A DNA stretch of 54,902 nt from Treponema sp. C6A8 (GCF_000619925.1 NZ_JHVB01000015.1:1-54902), one strand, 5' to 3'. Counted from the stretch's first letter, positions 32,482 to 40,928 are shown. Made by a program: numbers and translations. The notes: generated from the sequence alone by a model not told the origin.

Positions 32482-33918
32482 TTAAAGAAGAGATTCAAGG
32501 ATTGTCGGCTTGTTTTCACGAACTCTGATTTTGCTGTAATTTTTTTCTGCAATTACACGGCTTCCGCTCAAATACTGAACGGTAACATCATAAAGACCAG
32601 GCTCAAGTTCCAGTCCGCTTGCATAGGCCTTTCCAGGAAGTGCGTAAACCTGACGAATATCAGCTGTTTCGGTTTTATCAACAGCTTCGATTGCAGGAGG
32701 AAGAGCATAGATAGCGGCTATGGCAGCGGCTTTTGTTATGGCAATTGCAACAGGATTATCAGCCTGCTCGGCAGCAACCTGGGCGCTGACAACAGCCGTT
32801 GCCGCCGAAATTACTGCAGAAAGTTTTTTAGCAAGACTGCGGCGGACACTTCTTCCATAAGCTTTTTTTGCCTTTGATTTTACATCCTTTTGAACGGCAT
32901 AATTAAAATCTTCAAGCAGGGAAAGAGTTTTTTCCTGGCCGTTAACAATCATTTTTACAGCAGTTATGCGGCTATTATCTGTGTGAACAAATTTCGGATA
33001 AACAAATTCAATGTCAAAATCAGGAATCGTAACGATTATTTTGTTGATTACAAAAGGAAAAGTCGGAATAGGCCCGATTACAATCCTTTCTTCTTCACGG
33101 CGACCGATTAAATCGGTAAAGGAAATAACATCAAGGCGGCCTTTACCCCGGGAAATATTTAATTCACTCTTAGTATCAAAAGATTCATTCATGGAATGAA
33201 GCATTTTTGCGTCGAGTTCCGCATTGCCAAAATCGCCTTCCCTCATGTACAAAAGAAGACTCATGTAGCGGGCAGCAGGAGAATCCTTAAAAATATCAGC
33301 GGAAGTAGGCTTAGCAGGAGCGCTGCCGTTAATTTCTGCAGGATTTATATTTAAGCTGGTGTAGGCATTCTGAACTTCAGAATCAGCATTGTAATTATCA
33401 TCAGTAAGTAAAAATTCACCGTATTTTGCAAGATAGGTTTTCTGCTTGTCGTTCATTCGGCGGATTTCAACACCGGCTTCATCTTCTTCGCCGGCATTAT
33501 AATAATTAAAAAAGTTGAAAATATTTAAATAGATGTATTCGTAGGGATTTGCTTCATATTCAACGGAATTTTCATTAAAAACAGCCGCAGCAAATCCCTG
33601 AGAAATGCTTTTTGTAACAGACGCATCCATAAGACGCTCTGTCTGATTCATCAAATCACGGGAAGCAGCATAGTCTCCTGTAAGATGATAAAGCATGGCT
33701 AAATCATAATTATCGCGGATTAAATTCTTTTTCTGTTTTTTCTGTTTAGACAGGATTTTCAGGGCATCATCGTAGCGGCCTTCATCCAAAGCGGCCAAAT
33801 ACTTATGATTTTCCTCTTTTTGTGAAGATTTTGATGAGCCCTCTTTTTTTGAATTTGATGCGCAGGAAGCAAAAAGCATTACCCCCAGCGCAGCAATCAG
33901 CAGACGTGATTTACGCAT
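32482..33918 (-). CDS. TPR-like lipoprotein (COG3014 type), partner of LpoB-like protein
   Basis: 478 residues with a lipoprotein signal peptide (MRKSRLLIAALGVMLFASC; lipid-modified Cys about residue 19). Then a low-complexity Ser/Lys linker, and helical repeat-like segments (YLAALDEGRYDDALKILS, YDLAMLYHLTGDYAASRDLM) resembling TPRs. The C-terminal half is beta-rich with a helical Ala-rich stretch near residues 360-400 (AKKLSAVISAATAVVSAQVA). COG3014-like proteins often sit beside LpoB; here the ATG overlaps the LpoB-like stop by one base (TAATG). It is probably anchored in the outer or inner membrane facing the periplasm. Function is unproven. Confidence 0.75.
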   Translation of the reverse strand: MRKSRLLIAALGVMLFASCASNSKKEGSSKSSQKEENHKYLAALDEGRYDDALKILSKQKKQKKNLIRDNYDLAMLYHLTGDYAASRDLMNQTERLMDASVTKSISQGFAAAVFNENSVEYEANPYEYIYLNIFNFFNYYNAGEEDEAGVEIRRMNDKQKTYLAKYGEFLLTDDNYNADSEVQNAYTSLNINPAEINGSAPAKPTSADIFKDSPAARYMSLLLYMREGDFGNAELDAKMLHSMNESFDTKSELNISRGKGRLDVISFTDLIGRREEERIVIGPIPTFPFVINKIIVTIPDFDIEFVYPKFVHTDNSRITAVKMIVNGQEKTLSLLEDFNYAVQKDVKSKAKKAYGRSVRRSLAKKLSAVISAATAVVSAQVAAEQADNPVAIAITKAAAIAAIYALPPAIEAVDKTETADIRQVYALPGKAYASGLELEPGLYDVTVQYLSGSRVIAEKNYSKIRVRENKPTILESLL

Positions 33919-34526
33919 TAAAATTTAGACTTTGGTCTTTTGATGAATTTTTTAATGTCGCTGTTTTCACCCTGCCACAAAATCTTATTTGATTCAATGT
34001 CGATAATTTCCATATCAACGTAGTAAGTACGAACCTGCTTGTTGTCAACTGTATCAACGATTGTACGAACCGAACCCTGAAGCATAAAATCAGCTCCAAG
34101 TTCCTGCGCGATTGCCTTTGCAGATTCTGCAGTAGAATACTGTGCCTGATTATCTTTTTCAGCTCTCAAAGCAAGGCGCTGTTCTGAATCAGCAACGAAT
34201 TCCATTGTTCCGTTATTGATGATAGCAGTCTGGAAACGGCGTGCAAGATTTATTGTATCAATGTGTTCGCTGCTCTTGTTTGTAATCGGTCCGATAATTA
34301 CTAAAGGAGCCTCTCCGCTTTTTGTTTTGTAATTCTTGATACGTGTTGAATTTGCGCAGTCGTTGATCAAAGTTTCAGTTACAATTCGAAGATCGTTGTC
34401 GTTCCAGAAACCAGAAAGGTCAATTGTTGAATCTGCATCTACGCGGGTAACTTTTGTACTTGCGCAAGATGACAAAAATACTGCGCATGCAAGAATTAAT
34501 GCTGATAAAATGTGTGTTTTTTTCAT
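33918..34526 (-). CDS. LpoB-like penicillin-binding protein activator lipoprotein
   Basis: 202 residues from the ATG at 34526, with AGGAGA seven bases upstream; the longer frame to 34625 overlaps the ACT gene and is rejected. Lipobox LSSC (Cys about 21). The body matches the LpoB/PF13036 layout: VTETLINDCANS, PLVIIGPITNKSSEHIDT, RRFQTAIINNGTMEFVAD, ELGADFMLQGSVRTI, and VDMEIIDIESNKILWQGE. In E. coli LpoB reaches through peptidoglycan to activate PBP1B. In spirochaetes the partner is unknown. Coupled to the downstream lipoprotein gene. Confidence 0.85.
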   Translation of the reverse strand: MKKTHILSALILACAVFLSSCASTKVTRVDADSTIDLSGFWNDNDLRIVTETLINDCANSTRIKNYKTKSGEAPLVIIGPITNKSSEHIDTINLARRFQTAIINNGTMEFVADSEQRLALRAEKDNQAQYSTAESAKAIAQELGADFMLQGSVRTIVDTVDNKQVRTYYVDMEIIDIESNKILWQGENSDIKKFIKRPKSKF

Positions 34527-34572
34527 TCGTTTTCTCCTGTTTATAATTATAACAATATTGTAACACAGTTTG

Positions 34573-35004
34573 TTACAACTGTGAAACTTCATTTTGACCA
34601 ACAGTACGAATTCCTGCTTTTTCAAGGATTTCTTCGGTTTTTTGAACGTCGGTACAGCGGATTACCATGAAGGCAGCGTTTGTCTGGCGGCCTGTGAATC
34701 CGTACATGTATTCAACGTTGCGGCCATTGTCTGCAAGGAGTTTAAGGATTTTATTAAGACTTCCTGCTTCGTCCGGGATTTCGATGGCGATAACCGGGGT
34801 TGTCTTTACGATGTAAGAAGAGCGTTCAAGGGCAGCCTGAACCGGGATTGGGTCATCCACGATAATTCGGGCAATTCCAAAGTCGCTTGTATCGGCAATC
34901 TGAATTGCGCGAAGGTTGATATTATGCTCTGCCAGAACGTTTGTGAGTTCTGAGAGGGCGTTTTTACGGTTTTCAATAAAAATTGAGATTTGATTAATTG
35001 TCAT
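34573..35004 (-). CDS. Tandem ACT-domain protein
   Basis: 143 residues from the ATG at 35004 (GGAGG six bases upstream); the annotated-looking TTG at 35016 lies inside the ribosome site. Two ACT domains, residues about 4-70 (QISIFIENRKNALSELTNVL) and 73-140 (VIAIEIPDEAGSLNKILKLL), with no catalytic domain, so a small-molecule sensor. COG4747-type ACT proteins typically accompany PaaK and IorAB, as here, and probably sense an aromatic or branched amino acid. Separated from paaK by an inverted-arm element (35022-35181). Confidence 0.9.
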   Translation of the reverse strand: MTINQISIFIENRKNALSELTNVLAEHNINLRAIQIADTSDFGIARIIVDDPIPVQAALERSSYIVKTTPVIAIEIPDEAGSLNKILKLLADNGRNVEYMYGFTGRQTNAAFMVIRCTDVQKTEEILEKAGIRTVGQNEVSQL

Positions 35005-35021
35005 TTTTTCCTCCAATTAAC

Positions 35022-35181
35022 AGGTTCTAGGTTTTAGGTTCCAGGTTCCAGGGGTTTTAGGGGGTAAGCAACTTGTTGCGTCCCCCTAGGTGAAAGGGGT
35101 GTGGCGAAGACCGCAAGGGCTGAGCCCAGGGGAAAGGCTTTTCCCCTCATCCTGACACCTATAACCTGGCACCTATAACCT
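35022..35181. repeat. Heptamer-arm inverted-repeat element, no ORF
   Basis: Left arm 35022-35052 and right arm 35151-35181 are each 31 nt: AGG plus four 7-mers of the form T(T/G)NNAGG (left: TTCTAGG, TTTTAGG, TTCCAGG, TTCCAGG; right, read inwards: TTATAGG, TGCCAGG, TTATAGG, TGTCAGG). The same architecture flanks the S23-type ORF at 41701-42116. In place of an ORF this copy holds a GC-rich family 3 repeat. It ends one base before the PaaK stop. Confidence 0.8.
35051..35148 (+). repeat. GC-rich structured repeat family 3, copy E
   Basis: GGGGTTTTAGGGGG, hairpin AGGGGG/CCCCCT with inner GCAAC-tt-GTTGC, AGGTGAAAGGGGTGTGG, GAAGACCGCAAGGGCTGAGCC, then AGGGGAAAG-g-CTTTTCCCCT. Block order as in copy D at 31016, with compensated stem changes. 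Nested inside the heptamer-arm element. Confidence 0.75.
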
Positions 35182-36492
35182 TTAATCATGTAACTTACGC
35201 GTATCAATTACACGCTTAGCCTTACCTTCCGAGCGGGCGATGCTCTTTGGCGCAACCAGCGTAACCTTAGCTTTAATCTGGAGAACGCTGAGCAGAGCAC
35301 TTTCCAGAGCCTTTTCCTGCTGTGTGATTTCCGAAATAACGTCGCTGAACTTGTCGGCAGTCATTTCCACCTTGATTTCGAAAGTATCGGTGTTGTTTAC
35401 GCGGCCAACATGAATCTCGTAGTTTGCAGGGTAACCGTTCTGCATAAGAACGCCTTCAATCTGGCTTGGGAATACGTTAACACCGCGGATGATAAGCATG
35501 TCGTCAGTGCGGCCCATTGGCTTACTCATGCGGACAAAGGTACGACCGCAGGCACAAGGAGCGCGGTTCAGAACGCCGATGTCTTTTGTGCGGAAGCGCA
35601 TAAGCGGGAAGGCCTGCTTTGTGATTGCAGTAAATACAAGCTCGCCCTTTTCGCCGTCTGGGAGACGCTTTCCGGTTTTAGGATCAATAGTTTCGATGAT
35701 AAAGTGGTCTTCGTTTACATGCATGCCGGCCTGCTCTGCGCATTCGTAGGCAACGCCAGGTCCCATAACTTCGGTAAGACCGTAAATATCGTAAGCTTTA
35801 ATGCCAAGCGACTTTTCGATGTCGCGGCGCATTTCTTCAGTCCAAGGCTCGGCACCAAAAATACCAGCCTTAAGATGGATGTCGGCAGGAGTCAGGCCCA
35901 TATCCTTGAGAGTTTCGCCAAGGTAGGCAGCATAAGACGGAGTACAAAAAAGAATTGTCGATTTCAAATCCTGCATGAAGGTAATCTGGCGCTGGGTGTT
36001 ACCGCTGGAAATAGGAATAACCTGAATGCCAAGCTTTGTTGCGCCGCCGTGAACGCCAAAACCACCGGTAAAAAGACCGTAGCCGTAAGCGTTCTGGGCA
36101 ATATCGTTTTCATCGCAGCCAATAGCTACCAGCTGGCGGGCAGTACAGTCGTCCCAGATGTCCAGGTCTTCTTTGGTGTAACCAACGACAATCTGCTTGC
36201 CGGTAGTTCCCGAAGAAGCGTGAATGCGCACAACCTGACTCATAGGAACGGCAAAAAGTCCGTAAGGGTAAGTTGCACGAAGGTCGTCCTTGCAGGTAAA
36301 AGGAATTTTATCCAGATCATCAAGCCCGCGGATATCATCCGGAGTAACTCCAGCCTCCTCGCAGCGCTTTCTATAATACTCAACATTCTCGTACACATGA
36401 CGGAAGTTTTTTGCCAGCCGCTCCCCCTGAAGTTTTCTCAGCTCTTCCAGCGGCATACATTCACTTTCTTTCTGGTAGTATTTTAAATTCAT
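35182..36492 (-). CDS. paaK: Phenylacetate-CoA ligase (PaaK family)
   Basis: 436 residues from the ATG at 36492; an upstream GTG at 36504 is part of the ribosome site GTGAGG. An adenylate-forming enzyme with the AMP-binding P-loop HASSGTTGKQ, the middle motif YGLTEVMGPGVAYEC, and the C-terminal GRTDDMLIIRGVNVFPSQIE hinge. Cys residues CACG near 320 are typical. It activates aryl acetates to CoA thioesters, or works in reverse to make ATP from aryl-acetyl-CoA formed by IorAB, which is likely here in an ior/paaK/ACT operon. A 73-nt structured repeat lies between it and iorB. Confidence 0.94.
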   Translation of the reverse strand: MNLKYYQKESECMPLEELRKLQGERLAKNFRHVYENVEYYRKRCEEAGVTPDDIRGLDDLDKIPFTCKDDLRATYPYGLFAVPMSQVVRIHASSGTTGKQIVVGYTKEDLDIWDDCTARQLVAIGCDENDIAQNAYGYGLFTGGFGVHGGATKLGIQVIPISSGNTQRQITFMQDLKSTILFCTPSYAAYLGETLKDMGLTPADIHLKAGIFGAEPWTEEMRRDIEKSLGIKAYDIYGLTEVMGPGVAYECAEQAGMHVNEDHFIIETIDPKTGKRLPDGEKGELVFTAITKQAFPLMRFRTKDIGVLNRAPCACGRTFVRMSKPMGRTDDMLIIRGVNVFPSQIEGVLMQNGYPANYEIHVGRVNNTDTFEIKVEMTADKFSDVISEITQQEKALESALLSVLQIKAKVTLVAPKSIARSEGKAKRVIDTRKLHD

Positions 36493-36522
36493 TTTAATCC
36501 TCACATATAAGAATCTTTCTCG

Positions 36523-36595
36523 AACATTTTGCTTTGCAAAATGTTAAACGAAGGTTAGATGCATTTAAATTTGAAAGTTAGATTTCGACCTTCGT
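36523..36595 (-). repeat. Structured repeat family 2, copy 2 (73 nt), overlapping the iorB 3' end
   Basis: AACATTTTGC-ttt-GCAAAATGTT, then ACGAAGGT (36548-36555) paired with ACCTTCGT (36588-36595). The length equals copy 1 at 14433-14505. Both stems differ between copies yet remain fully paired. The last six codons and the stop of iorB lie inside the element. Confidence 0.8.
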
Positions 36596-37156
36596 ACATC
36601 CCAGCTTGAACGCTTTTTTATTCATTTCCAAAAACTGTGGTTTTACAAGCTTTTCGATGGCAGAAAGCCATGCAGACTCCGGGAAGTCCATGTAGCGGCT
36701 CAAACGGCCCATCAAAACGATGTTTACTGCCTTGCTTGTTCCAGCCTGCTCTGCAAGACTGAGGCAGTCGATTGCATCAACCTTAAGTCCGGCAGCCTTC
36801 ATGCTTCCTTCCAAATCGGCAGGATATTCAGCGGCACCAGTAATTACAGGCATAGGGTCAATTTTCTGAGTGTTTACGACAACCTGACCGTCCTTGCGAA
36901 GATATTCTGTGTAACGGGCAGCCTCAAGAAGCTCAAAAGAAACGATAAAATCTGCTTCTCCCTTGTCTACGATTGGCGAATAAACCTTGTCGCCGTAGCG
37001 TACGTAAGTTACAACCGAACCGCCGCGCTGGCTCATTCCGTGAACCTCGCTGACTTTTACATCATAGCCCGCATCAAGCAGAACCTGTCCCAAAGTTTTA
37101 GACGCAAGCAAGGCACCCTGTCCGCCCACGCCGACAATCATTATATTTTTTACCAT
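36578..37156 (-). CDS. iorB: Indolepyruvate:ferredoxin oxidoreductase, beta subunit
   Basis: 192 residues, the gamma-like catalytic-partner subunit of the 2-oxoacid oxidoreductase: NIMIVGVGGQGALLASKTLGQ at the start, VSEVHGMSQRGGSVVTYVRYG near 38, and AAKYTEYLRKDG-like features. With IorA it decarboxylates aryl pyruvates (from Trp, Phe, Tyr transamination) to aryl-acetyl-CoA and reduced ferredoxin. The ATG overlaps the iorA stop by one base. Its stop codon lies in a structured repeat, so the final residues CTKVEI may not be conserved. Confidence 0.95.
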   Translation of the reverse strand: MVKNIMIVGVGGQGALLASKTLGQVLLDAGYDVKVSEVHGMSQRGGSVVTYVRYGDKVYSPIVDKGEADFIVSFELLEAARYTEYLRKDGQVVVNTQKIDPMPVITGAAEYPADLEGSMKAAGLKVDAIDCLSLAEQAGTSKAVNIVLMGRLSRYMDFPESAWLSAIEKLVKPQFLEMNKKAFKLGCTKVEI

Positions 37157-38883
37157 TACAACGCTCCAAATTTACACATCTGCGTACAAACACCGCAGCC
37201 CACACAAAGTGTCGGGTCAATTTTAGCTTTTCCGTCCTTCATTGCAATTGCAGGACAGCCAATCTTCATACACATTTTGCAAGATTTACACTTAGCTTCA
37301 TCAACCACAAGAGCAGGCTTAGCCTTTACTTCCTTCAAAAGCACACAAGGACGGCGGCTGATAATCAAACTTGGCTCTTCAACCACAAGTTCTTCTTTTA
37401 CAGCTGCTTCACATTCTGCGATATTGTAAGGGTCTACCACTCTCACGCGGTTAATTCCCATTGCGCGAGCCAGAGCTTCCAGATCAACGCGGCCGGCAGG
37501 CTCTCCATAAAGATTCTTTCCGGTTGTCGGATTCTGCTGATGGCCAGTCATACCTGTAATCGAGTTATCCAAAACGATTACAGTTGAGTTTGACTGGTTG
37601 TAAGCAATCGAAGCAAGACCCGTCATACCCGAATGCATTAAGGTCGAATCACCGATAACGGCAACAGATTTCTTTTCGTTTTCAGCGCCCCCTGCCTTAT
37701 TCCAGCCATGCAGACCAGAGAAAGAAGCGCCCATACAAAGAGTCACATCCATTGCGCTAAGAGGTGCAACCGAACCCAATGTATAACAGCCGATATCACC
37801 AAAAACGGTAACCTTAAGCTTGTTGAGGGCATAAAACATTCCGCGGTGAGGACAGCCCGCACACATAATAGGTGGGCGAACAGGAATTGCAACATCAAGC
37901 TTTGTGCCCTGAGAAACTTCGCGTCCAAAAGCAGCCGCTAAAATATTCTGACTGAACTCGCCGCAAATCGGGAACATATCTTTTCCATGGATTTCGCAAG
38001 TCAAGCCAAGTCCGCGAACAAAAGTTTCGATTACAGGATCAAGCTCTTCTACTATAATCAGTTTTTCAAGTCCGTCAGCAAACTTTTTAATCATTTCAGC
38101 CGGAAGAGGATTTACCATTCCAAGCTTGAGGATATTTACGCTGTCACCAAGAACTTCCTTTACATACTGATAAGCAGTTGAAGAAGTGATGATACCAGTC
38201 TTAGAGTCAGCCTTTTCTACGCGGTTAATTCCGCTTGTTTCCGACCACTTTGCCAGGTCAGCCATTCTCTGTTCAACAAAAGGATGACGGCGGATAGCGT
38301 TGGCAGGGGCCATTACATATTTTGTAATGTCCTTTTTGTATTCCTTGTGGGCAGGAGTTTCTCGCTCGCAAGCTTCTGTAATACTCTGACTGTGGGCAAC
38401 GCGTGTACACATCTTGTATAAAACAGGAGTATCAAATTTTTCACTGATTTCAAAAGCCAGCTTTGCAAATTCACGGGCTTCATCAGAGTCAGAAGGCTCA
38501 AGCATAGGAATTTTTGAGGCAATGGCGTGATGGCGGCTGTCCTGTTCATTCTGACTTGAATGCATTCCAGGATCATCAGCAACACCGATTACAAGACCGG
38601 CATTTACACCGGTATAACTCATCGTATAAAGAGGGTCAGCGGCAACATTCAAACCAACGTGCTTCATACCGCAGAAGGCGCGGCGGCCGGCAAGACATGC
38701 GCCAAAAGCTGACTCAAGGGCAACCTTTTCATTTGGAGCCCACTCACAATAAATTTCCTTAAATTTTGCTGCTTCTTCTGTGATTTCTGTACTTGGAGTA
38801 CCAGGATAACTGGAAATAAACTCACAGCCGCCTTCAAAAAGACCTCTGGCAGCTGCTGCATTTCCTAACATCAGTTGTTTCAT
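37156..38883 (-). CDS. iorA: Indolepyruvate:ferredoxin oxidoreductase, alpha subunit
   Basis: 575 residues. N-terminal pyrimidine-binding half (MLGNAAAARGLFEGGCEFISSYPGTPSTEI), a TPP-binding half with CAGCPHRGMFYAL, GDIGCYTLG and GDSTLMHSGMTGL, and a C-terminal ferredoxin domain with two [4Fe-4S] clusters: CKSCKMCMKIGCP and CVGCGVCTQMCKFGAL. One catalytic cysteine-rich end is standard for IorA. First gene of the iorA-iorB-paaK-ACT transcript; GAGGAC precedes the ATG. The cluster suggests energy-yielding fermentation of aromatic amino acids. Confidence 0.96.
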   Translation of the reverse strand: MKQLMLGNAAAARGLFEGGCEFISSYPGTPSTEITEEAAKFKEIYCEWAPNEKVALESAFGACLAGRRAFCGMKHVGLNVAADPLYTMSYTGVNAGLVIGVADDPGMHSSQNEQDSRHHAIASKIPMLEPSDSDEAREFAKLAFEISEKFDTPVLYKMCTRVAHSQSITEACERETPAHKEYKKDITKYVMAPANAIRRHPFVEQRMADLAKWSETSGINRVEKADSKTGIITSSTAYQYVKEVLGDSVNILKLGMVNPLPAEMIKKFADGLEKLIIVEELDPVIETFVRGLGLTCEIHGKDMFPICGEFSQNILAAAFGREVSQGTKLDVAIPVRPPIMCAGCPHRGMFYALNKLKVTVFGDIGCYTLGSVAPLSAMDVTLCMGASFSGLHGWNKAGGAENEKKSVAVIGDSTLMHSGMTGLASIAYNQSNSTVIVLDNSITGMTGHQQNPTTGKNLYGEPAGRVDLEALARAMGINRVRVVDPYNIAECEAAVKEELVVEEPSLIISRRPCVLLKEVKAKPALVVDEAKCKSCKMCMKIGCPAIAMKDGKAKIDPTLCVGCGVCTQMCKFGAL

Positions 38884-38980
38884 TTTGTCCTCTATAAAAA
38901 CTATTTAATAATATTTCAGATGTTTAATATATTTAAAAGTTTAGCATTTAAAAGCAATTCCTTCTATATGTATAAGCACA

Positions 38981-39197
38981 GGCTCCCGGGCAAGGCTCAT
39001 AGTGCAAAACCTAGGGAGCGACGGCACAGCCGATAAAACGCTCCAGTGGAGCGTTTTAAGCGAGTCTCCGAGCAGCTGTGCTGCGAAGGCGCAATAATGC
39101 GCTACACGCTGATTGTTGTAAAGAAACTATAGGATTGACCGCTTACGCGGTCGCAACAATCAGAGTGTTTTTGCACCACGAGCCTCACCCTCGCGCC
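38981..39197 (-). repeat. Structured repeat family 1, copy B (expanded, 217 nt)
   Basis: On the minus strand it has ends GGCGCGAGGG and GCCCGGGAGCC, outer arms AGGCTCGTGGTGC/GCACTATGAGCCT, block CAAAAACACT, a 10-bp stem CTGATTGTTG/CAACAATCAG (39109-39118 with 39154-39163) around hairpin GACCGC/GCGGTC, block CCTATAGTTTC, CGTGTAGCGC, then an extra insert with the hairpin AAAACGCTCC/GGAGCGTTTT, and GGTTTTG. The interval 38884-39236 holds no gene, only this element and the iorA leader. Confidence 0.85.
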
Positions 39198-39236
39198 TGT
39201 CTTACAACGTACAAGTATCTTTATATCATTAAAAAA

Positions 39237-39656
39237 CTAATCTGCTCTTGGCCGGTGGCAGTTGGAGCAGCCTACTACGTGGACGTGTTTTTTACCAAGT
39301 TGTTTGTTAAAAAGGCGGGCGGTGAGGCTCTGATCCTGACCTACGGTTTTTCCGCAGACGGGGCAGGTTCTTTTTACGCCGGGTTCGCAGGTTGGATAGC
39401 AGTGAGGGCAGCCCATCACAATCATGAGCTGGTCGGGAACGTTCATAGGACGGAAAACTTTGGAAATCAGGTTTTCACCTACAAAAAGGTCGGACTGACA
39501 TAAAGGGCACTTTACAGGCTGGACTGGACGGGTATTTTTGGAATTTGCCTTAAACCCGGCGCCATTCCGCACAATCCAGTATACAAGAGCAATAATTACG
39601 GCTGCCGCGGCACCCATCATCAGATAATCCATACTATTATTATATCTCATCTCCAT
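39237..39656 (-). CDS. Membrane-anchored zinc-ribbon protein of unknown function
   Basis: About 139 residues. One N-terminal hydrophobic helix (MMGAAAAVIIALVYWIV), then a cytoplasmic domain with four Cys pairs: CPLC, CPHC, CPVC, and CSNCHRPRAD at the end. These form probably two zinc ribbons. The start is uncertain: the first ATG at 39656 or the ATG at 39632 before DYLMMG; a GGAG lies between them. I cannot name a family. It stands alone between a structured repeat and the divergent flagellin gene; its promoter region is shared with flaB. Confidence 0.72.
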   Translation of the reverse strand: MEMRYNNSMDYLMMGAAAAVIIALVYWIVRNGAGFKANSKNTRPVQPVKCPLCQSDLFVGENLISKVFRPMNVPDQLMIVMGCPHCYPTCEPGVKRTCPVCGKTVGQDQSLTARLFNKQLGKKHVHVVGCSNCHRPRAD

Positions 39657-39706
39657 AAAAAATTTGAAAATTCTTAAAAAAATTCAAAAATTTTTGAAAA
39701 ATTCCC

Positions 39707-39733
39707 TAAACTAAATTTTTCACCCACCGATAG
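39707..39733 (+). promoter_or_regulatory. Sigma-28 (FliA)-type promoter of the flagellin gene
   Basis: TAAA (39707-39710), 15-base spacer, ACCGATAG (39726-39733), close to the FliA consensus TAAA-N15-GCCGATAA. About 98 bases before the flagellin ATG. Confidence 0.8.
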
Positions 39734-39762
39734 ATAAGTAAAGGGTGGTGGAAACCCGTGAA

Positions 39763-39802
39763 GATAAAATCACGTAGGCAAAACCGCCAAAATGATTTTA
39801 TC
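39763..39802 (+). promoter_or_regulatory. Structured leader in flagellin mRNA
   Basis: A 10-bp perfect stem GATAAAATCA (39763-39772) with TGATTTTATC (39793-39802) encloses a small GGC/GCC hairpin. It sits in the 5' untranslated region just upstream of the AAGGAG ribosome site, with a GGGT/ACCC pair before it. It may control mRNA stability or translation; no known riboswitch class matches. Confidence 0.6.
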
Positions 39803-39830
39803 TAACCAACCAAAGAATAAGGAGATTATT

Positions 39831-40691
39831 ATGGTTATTAATCACAATATGAGTGCAATGTTCGCTCAGCGTTCCCAGGGAATTCAGGATCTCAATGCCC
39901 AGAAAAACATGGAGAAACTTTCTTCAGGTTTGAAAATCAACCGTGCAGGCGACGACGCTTCAGGGTTGGCAGTTTCTGAGAAAATGCGTTCTCAGATCCG
40001 TGGTTTGCACCAGGCTTCTACAAACGCACAGAACGGCATTTCATTCATTCAGACAACTGAAGGTTTCTTGCAGGAAACTACAGACATCGTTCAGCGCATC
40101 CGCGAGCTCGCAGTTCAGTCATCAAACGGTATTTACACATCAGAAGACCGCATGCAGATTCAGGTAGAAGTTTCTTCTTTGATCGCCGAAGTAGACCGCA
40201 TCGCTTCTTGTGCTCAGTTCAACGGTATGAACATGCTTACAGGACGCTTCGCTCGCCCAACAGGTGAAAATGAAGTTACTGCTTCTATGTGGTTCCATAT
40301 TGGTGCTAACATGGATCAGAGAACTCAGGTATTCATCGGTACAATGTCAGCTATGGCTCTTGGTCTCCGCAACGTTGGTGATGAATCTATCATGACTTTG
40401 GAAACTCCAGATGAAGCTAACCGCGCTATCGGTACTTTGGATGAAGCTCTTAAGAGAATCAACAAACAGCGTGCTGACCTTGGTGCTTACCAGAACCGCC
40501 TTGAAAAGACAGTAACAGGTCTTGATATCGGTGCTGAAAACCTCCAGGCTTCTGAATCACGCATCCGCGATACAGACATGGCAGCTACAATGGTTGACTT
40601 CACACGTGACCAGGTACTCAGCCAGGCTGGTACAGCTATGCTTGCACAGGCTAATCAGTCAAGCCAGAATGTATTGTCTCTTCTTCGCTAA
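39831..40691 (+). CDS. flaB: Flagellar filament core flagellin (FlaB)
   Basis: 286 residues from the ATG at 39831 (AAGGAG upstream); an open extension to 39792 is in the leader stem. N-terminal D0/D1 domain ([75 protein letters not shown]) and C-terminal D1/D0 ([23 protein letters not shown]...[17 protein letters not shown]). There is no central D2/D3 domain, as in spirochaetal periplasmic filaments. Exported by the flagellar type III system, which explains the lack of a signal peptide. Followed by a strong terminator, then by scrambled copies of its own 3' end. Confidence 0.97.
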   Translation: MVINHNMSAMFAQRSQGIQDLNAQKNMEKLSSGLKINRAGDDASGLAVSEKMRSQIRGLHQASTNAQNGISFIQTTEGFLQETTDIVQRIRELAVQSSNGIYTSEDRMQIQVEVSSLIAEVDRIASCAQFNGMNMLTGRFARPTGENEVTASMWFHIGANMDQRTQVFIGTMSAMALGLRNVGDESIMTLETPDEANRAIGTLDEALKRINKQRADLGAYQNRLEKTVTGLDIGAENLQASESRIRDTDMAATMVDFTRDQVLSQAGTAMLAQANQSSQNVLSLLR

Positions 40692-40719
40692 TAGAAAGGC
40701 TGCTTAAGTATAAAAGAAT

Positions 40720-40750
40720 GGCGTCCGCATGGACGCCGTTTTTATTTTAA
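40720..40750 (+). terminator. Intrinsic terminator of flaB
   Basis: GGCGTCC-gcat-GGACGCC followed by GTTTTTATTTTAA. Confidence 0.9.
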
Positions 40751-40754
40751 CAAA

Positions 40755-40771
40755 GACTGATTAGCCTGTGC
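40755..40771 (-). pseudogene. Inverted fragment of the flagellin 3' end
   Basis: These 17 bases are the exact reverse complement of flaB bases 40644-40660 (GCACAGGCTAATCAGTC). With the fragment at 40865 it can form a large hairpin. Confidence 0.7.
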
Positions 40772-40864
40772 TGTGAGCCACCAGATATGATGCACTTGAT
40801 GCGTTAGCAGCAAGTGGTAGCAGGTTCACTGCACAGAAGTCTGTAGAAAAGCATTACGACCTGC

Positions 40865-40909
40865 GCAGCTAATCAGTCATCACAGAACGTTCTTTCACTC
40901 TTGCGCTAG
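40865..40909 (+). pseudogene. Remnant of a second flagellin gene (last 14 codons)
   Basis: Translates [14 protein letters not shown] then a stop. That reproduces the flagellin C-terminus (residues [13 protein letters not shown] of FlaB) but uses different synonymous codons and a TAG stop in place of TAA. So it descends from a diverged flagellin gene, not from a recent copy of flaB. The sequence just upstream has no flagellin homology. Its own terminator is still present at 40929-40960. The rest of the 40692-41214 gap holds two terminators and the family 1 repeat. Confidence 0.8.
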
Positions 40910-40928
40910 AAATAAGCTGACTATACGA

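Noticed and set aside
35410..36486. Long plus-strand open frame opposite PaaK
   Set aside because: A shadow of the well-supported minus-strand paaK coding sequence, with no ribosome site or family resemblance.
39721..39830. Cyclic-di-GMP riboswitch in the flagellin leader
   Set aside because: The conserved GEMM cores are absent; the leader is a simple stem with an inner hairpin.
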